Source: DASUPK01 sp963815045 (lineage in GTDB: Bacteria; Actinomycetota; Thermoleophilia; Solirubrobacterales; 70-9). Taken from it: a stretch of 64,000 nt of DNA. Below the pieces are notes generated by a model, which saw nothing but the letters and a program-made list of their open reading frames with translations, ran no database searches and was not told where the DNA came from. The stretch is taken from the NCBI GenBank assembly GCA_963815045.1, contig CAWFET010000002.1, forward strand, positions 1 through 64,000, written 5' to 3'. This document shows, in pieces, positions 60,566-64,000 of the stretch (its first letter is position 1; every line of letters begins with the position of its first letter). Position numbers and translations under genes: made by a program.

Positions 60566-61846
60566 ATGGGGAAAGTCGTCCAGTTCGACGGCCCCGACGG
60601 CAGACGCAGCAGCGGCAAAGGGAGAAGGCGTCGCGGTCGGGGCGACAAGACTGCACTGGTGCTAGGTGGCGGCGGGTTCACCGGCGGCGTCTACGAGATG
60701 GGCGCGCTGCGGGCCTTCGACCTGCTCGCCGTCAACCGTACGGTCAACGACTTCGACATCTACGTCGGGACGAGCGCCGGCGCCTTCGTGGCGAGCATGG
60801 TCGCCAATGGCGTCACGCCGGAGGAGATGTTCCGCGTCCTGGACAAGGCGCTTCCCTCCCCGATCGAGAACGCATCGCTGCGCACGCTGCTCCGGCCGAA
60901 CTACAGGGGATTCGCGAACCGCCTCGCTCTGCTCCCCCTCAGGATGGCCGCGACCGTGCGCCGGCTCGCCGGGAACATCGGCGAGATCTCCATGGTCGAT
61001 GTGGTCATGGGACTCGCCGAGGGGCTGCCGACCGGCATCTACCACAACCGCGGGATCGAGCAGTACATGCGGAACGTGCTCTCGGATCCCGACCGCACCA
61101 ACGACTTCCGCGAGCTCGGCTCCGAGCTGCGAATCACGGCAACCGATCTCGACACCTGCGAGCGGATCGTCTTCGGCGAGGGGGAGTGGGACAACGTGCC
61201 CATCTCTCGCGCAGTAGCGGCATCCGGCGCCCTGCCGATCGTGTACGAGCCCTACGAGCTGCGTGGCAGGCAGCTGGTTGACGGCGGGATCGTCTCGACG
61301 ACCAATGTCGACGTCGCGGTGGAGGCCGGTGCCAAGTTCATCGTCGTGGTCAATCCGCTCGTCCCCTACGTCAACGACTTCGAGACCAAGATCCCGACCG
61401 CCTTCGGCTCACGCGTTCGCCGCGTGTCCGACATGGGCATGCCCGCGATCGGCAACCAGGCCTTCCGCCTGATGGCGCACGCGCGGCTCCACCTCGCCGT
61501 CCAGTCCTGGAACGAGCGCTTCCCCGACGTCGACATCATCCTGATCGAGCCCGAGTTCGACGACGAGCTGATGTTCGGCACCTCGATCCTCGATTACTCG
61601 GCTCGCCTTTCGATCGCCAAGCACGGGTTCGAGTCGGTCACGGTCAGGCTCGCCCGCGATTACGAGCGCTACAAGGAGATGGCTGCCCGGCACGGGATCG
61701 AGATCTCGGCGCGCCGGGTCGAGCGGGTGATCGAGACGGTCAAGGAGGAGGAGAAGGGCATATCGGCCTGGCGCCGCGTCCTCGAGCAGACGACCGGCGC
61801 CCTGCTGCGGCAGTCGGATGAGGCAGAGGCCGCGGAGAAGAGCTAG
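60566..61846 (+). CDS. Patatin-like phospholipase
   Basis: This is a 426-residue serine acyl hydrolase. The oxyanion-hole motif is LVLGGGGFTGGVY (residues 31-43). The nucleophile is Ser70 in GTSAG and the catalytic Asp is residue 239 in VDGGIVS, giving the Ser-Asp dyad of patatins. A basic Arg/Gly stretch precedes the domain (residues 12-28). No signal peptide is visible. Substrate is probably phospholipid. It converges on the SDR gene with a four-base CTAG overlap. Confidence 0.9.
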   Translation: MGKVVQFDGPDGRRSSGKGRRRRGRGDKTALVLGGGGFTGGVYEMGALRAFDLLAVNRTVNDFDIYVGTSAGAFVASMVANGVTPEEMFRVLDKALPSPIENASLRTLLRPNYRGFANRLALLPLRMAATVRRLAGNIGEISMVDVVMGLAEGLPTGIYHNRGIEQYMRNVLSDPDRTNDFRELGSELRITATDLDTCERIVFGEGEWDNVPISRAVAASGALPIVYEPYELRGRQLVDGGIVSTTNVDVAVEAGAKFIVVVNPLVPYVNDFETKIPTAFGSRVRRVSDMGMPAIGNQAFRLMAHARLHLAVQSWNERFPDVDIILIEPEFDDELMFGTSILDYSARLSIAKHGFESVTVRLARDYERYKEMAARHGIEISARRVERVIETVKEEEKGISAWRRVLEQTTGALLRQSDEAEAAEKS

Positions 61847-62580
61847 CCGCGGTGCACGTCGCGGGCTGTCGCCTGCGACGTGGGTTTGATCGATAGGTAG
61901 TCGACGTCGACATGCTCCGGGCGGGTCACCACGTAGGCGATCGCGTCCGCGACGTCCTCGGCGCTCAGCGGGGTCGTGCCCTCGTAGACCTTCGCCGCCT
62001 TGGCCTCGTCGCCGCGGAACCGGGTCAGCGAGAACTCGGTCTCGACCATGCCCGGAGCGACCTCGCTGACGCGGATCGGCCTGCCGAGCAGCTCCAGGCG
62101 GAGCGTGCGGGTCACGGCGTTGGCGGCATGCTTCGCCGCCGTGTAGCCGGCGCCGCCGGGATAGACCTCCACGCCGGCCACCGATCCGATCACGACGATG
62201 TGGCCGTCACCGGAGCGCTCCAGCGCAGGAAGGAGGGCCTTCGTGACGCGCATGACGCCCATCACGTTGGTCTCGTACATCTGCCGCCAGTTCTCCTCGT
62301 CCGCCTCGGCGACCGGCTCGAGCCCGAGTGCGCCACCGGCGTTGTTGACAAGCGCCGAGACCTCGGGAAGCTCCCGAGCCAGCTCTGCGACGGACTCGGG
62401 GTCGGCGACGTCGAGGTGGAGCGCCCGGCCGCCGACCTCGCGCGCAACCGCCTCGCAGCGCTCCACGCGCCGCGCCGCGGCAACGACGTCAAACCCAGCC
62501 GAGGCCAGGGCGCGGACAGTCGCTTCCCCGATGCCGCTGCTGGCGCCCGTCACCACTGCTACCCCTCGCCTCTCGCTCAT
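61843..62580 (-). CDS. Short-chain dehydrogenase/reductase
   Basis: This is a classical SDR oxidoreductase of 245 residues from MSERRGVAVV. The Rossmann glycine motif TGASSGIG is at residues 11-18, NNAG is present, and the active-site Ser (IGSVAG) and Tyr-Lys (YTAAK) are in place. Upstream in-frame codons exist, but the sequence before MSERR is not SDR-like, so I take ATG 62580. The Arg at ARR after the second strand suggests NADPH preference. Substrate unknown. Confidence 0.93.
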   Translation of the reverse strand: MSERRGVAVVTGASSGIGEATVRALASAGFDVVAAARRVERCEAVAREVGGRALHLDVADPESVAELARELPEVSALVNNAGGALGLEPVAEADEENWRQMYETNVMGVMRVTKALLPALERSGDGHIVVIGSVAGVEVYPGGAGYTAAKHAANAVTRTLRLELLGRPIRVSEVAPGMVETEFSLTRFRGDEAKAAKVYEGTTPLSAEDVADAIAYVVTRPEHVDVDYLSIKPTSQATARDVHRG

Positions 62581-62678
62581 CGAAACAGAAGCTACCGCGG
62601 CGGCACGCACCCCCGTCCTGGTGGTAGGTTCCCGGGAAGGACCAGGGAGGTCCTGACGAATTGAGGAGAGGAGCGGAA

Positions 62679-64000
62679 TTGCTCGAGGGTCGAGGGAACG
62701 ACCGTCGCGGGCTCGTTGGGCTCGCCTTCGTGCTGTGCCTGCTGGTCGCGCTGGCGATCGTGCCCGCATCCCCCTCGATCGCCAAGAAGCACGGCAAGGC
62801 GGTCTCCCTCAAGTTCAAGGGCGCCCAGAGCGACAGCACCCTGCTCGTCTCGGGGAGCGTCAAGATCGTCGCCAAGTCGTCGAAGCCTCGCAAGGCGAAG
62901 CTCTCGGTGACGTCGTTCCAGGGCGGACCGGCTCTGACCGACGTCAAGCGCGTGAAGATCCCCAAGGGCGGCCGGAAGGTGTCGCTCACCCTCAACGCGA
63001 GCGGTCGAGAGGTCCTCCAGGGTTGCGCGGCGAGTCGCCTGACAGTCACGGCCACCAGCGGAGGCAAGAAGAAGAAGGGGAAGAAGAGCGGCAAGAAGAA
63101 GCCGCTCGGCCGCTCTAGTGCGTCGGTCGCGCAGTCGGTGCCGCAGTGCGCCTCCCTCCGGAACGCCGCGCGCTGCGAGACCATCGCGAGCCCGGGGACG
63201 AACTGCCTGTTCCCCTGGCCCAGCGACCACTACACCGTGGCCGACGGGAGCGAGCCCACGGGCCGGCGGGTCAATCTGAGCCTCGACTCGACGCCCGCCA
63301 ACGTCCACGGTGTCCACATCGATCCCGCCGGCATCAACCAGAGCGATGGCTTCAGTCCCGGTGAGAGCATCGTCACGAGGATTCCCGGGCTCGACAACCC
63401 GACCGCCATCCAGAAGACGGGCGCCGTGCCGCTCACGGACATGGATCAGGCCTTCGCGCCGAACCAGCCGATCGTGCTGATCGACGCCTCCACCGGGCAG
63501 CGTCAGCTGATCTGGTCGGAGCTCGACTCGAACGCCACCAGTCCGGCGAACACCGATCTGATCATCCGGCCCGGCAAGAACCTGATCGAGGGCCACCGCT
63601 ACATCGTCGCGATGCGCGACCTGAAGGATTCCGCGGGCAACGTCATCCCCGCGCCTCCGGGCTTCGCCCTCTATCGCGACGGCGTCACGACCGACGTGCC
63701 CGCCATCGAGAGCCGCCGCGCACACTTCGACGAGATCCTCGGGACCCTCCAGCAGGCGGGCATCCCCAGGGCCAACCTGTACGACGCGTGGGACTTCACC
63801 GTCGCCAGCACCCCGAACATCACCGATCGAATGCTCTCGATCCGCGACCGCGGACTCGCCGACCTGGGCGACACAACCCCGGGCGACGGCAACATGCAGG
63901 GCAACGCATCCCAGTTCACGGTCACTGATGTGAAGACCCTGCGCGAACCGTCTCCGGGGGCGGGTCACGAGGACCTCGCGGTCACGGACCCGTCACATGC
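62679..64000 (+). CDS. Secreted protein, C-terminus beyond window (possibly lipase-like)
   Basis: The frame is open from TTG 62679 to the window end, 440 codons, and lacks a stop. GAGGAG at 62668-62673 precedes the start. A signal peptide or N-terminal anchor (LVGLAFVLCLLVALAIVPA) is followed by a beta-rich region and a Lys-rich loop at about residues 126-140. Then comes a domain with CLFPWPSDHYTVAD, DGFSPGESI and PLTDMDQAFAPNQ. That text recalls the N-terminal part of large secreted lipase-like proteins of Actinobacteria (compare Lipase_bact_N). The catalytic part would lie outside the window, so this is a weak guess. Confidence 0.7.
   Translation, partial: MLEGRGNDRRGLVGLAFVLCLLVALAIVPASPSIAKKHGKAVSLKFKGAQSDSTLLVSGSVKIVAKSSKPRKAKLSVTSFQGGPALTDVKRVKIPKGGRKVSLTLNASGREVLQGCAASRLTVTATSGGKKKKGKKSGKKKPLGRSSASVAQSVPQCASLRNAARCETIASPGTNCLFPWPSDHYTVADGSEPTGRRVNLSLDSTPANVHGVHIDPAGINQSDGFSPGESIVTRIPGLDNPTAIQKTGAVPLTDMDQAFAPNQPIVLIDASTGQRQLIWSELDSNATSPANTDLIIRPGKNLIEGHRYIVAMRDLKDSAGNVIPAPPGFALYRDGVTTDVPAIESRRAHFDEILGTLQQAGIPRANLYDAWDFTVASTPNITDRMLSIRDRGLADLGDTTPGDGNMQGNASQFTVTDVKTLREPSPGAGHEDLAVTDPSH

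Noticed and set aside
62581..62769. Longer N-terminus for the SDR
   Set aside because: The added residues are not SDR-like, and MSERRGVAVVTGAS is the normal start of the fold.
62592..63968. 458-codon minus-strand frame near the window end
   Set aside because: The plus strand has a ribosome site, signal peptide and an open frame with ordered domain-like text; the minus translation has low-complexity antisense composition.

Overview
The window is a 64 kb piece of a GC-rich bacterial chromosome. The coding style (GC-rich third positions, some TTG/GTG starts), the Cys-rich zinc forms of S4, S14 and L36, an IdeR/DtxR-like iron box and the secreted proteins with Ig-like and PASTA-like tails suggest a deep-branching actinobacterium, probably class Thermoleophilia (Solirubrobacterales/Gaiellales-like). 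That placement is inferred; no rRNA is present to confirm it. No tRNA, insertion sequence, integrase or CRISPR array was seen.

Layout. (1) 1-17051: the tail of an unidentified gene, then a huge secreted multidomain protein. It has an N,N-dimethylformamidase-beta-like region, DUF4082, a deacetylase-like region, Ig and LamG-like domains, and an array of 273-bp repeats. The reading frame breaks inside that array at about 15.07-15.54 kb and resumes to a natural end at 17051. (2) 17052-26261: an L10-type leader, rplJ-rplL, then rpoB-rpoC from their own promoter. (3) 26277-27707: a long palindrome and three small minus-strand genes (VOC, small membrane protein, HAD-like). (4) 27743-34302: a split str operon. 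rpsL-rpsG are separated from fusA-tuf by a reductase gene and a pair of related membrane-protein genes on the other strand. (5) 34357-47447: one tightly packed S10-spc run from rpsJ to secY-adk-map, with most genes touching or overlapping. (6) 47507-49666: a membrane PAS-GGDEF diguanylate cyclase and a SHOCT protein, located where infA would often be. (7) 49949-52890: alpha operon, rpmJ-rpsM-rpsK-rpsD-rpoA-rplQ. (8) 52887-64000: small membrane proteins, truA, an FTR1 iron permease behind an IdeR-like box, surE-ligA, a PASTA-like secreted protein, a D-Ala-D-Ala carboxypeptidase, a patatin, an SDR, and the start of a large secreted protein cut by the window end.

The genes mainly build the ribosome and RNA polymerase, with protein export (SecY), nucleotide balance (Adk) and N-terminal processing (Map) co-expressed. 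The most unusual signal is a related acidic segment found in frame in four ribosomal protein genes: L10, L3, S17 and S5. The L3 and S5 copies are both exactly 96 nt and align without gaps, and all copies use AT-ending codons that are rare in the surrounding genes. This looks like a dispersed in-frame repeat rather than ordinary tail drift. Other notable points are the frame-broken repeat array, candidate attenuators in leaders of translation operons, and the rpoB promoter whose -35 box lies inside a perfect palindrome.
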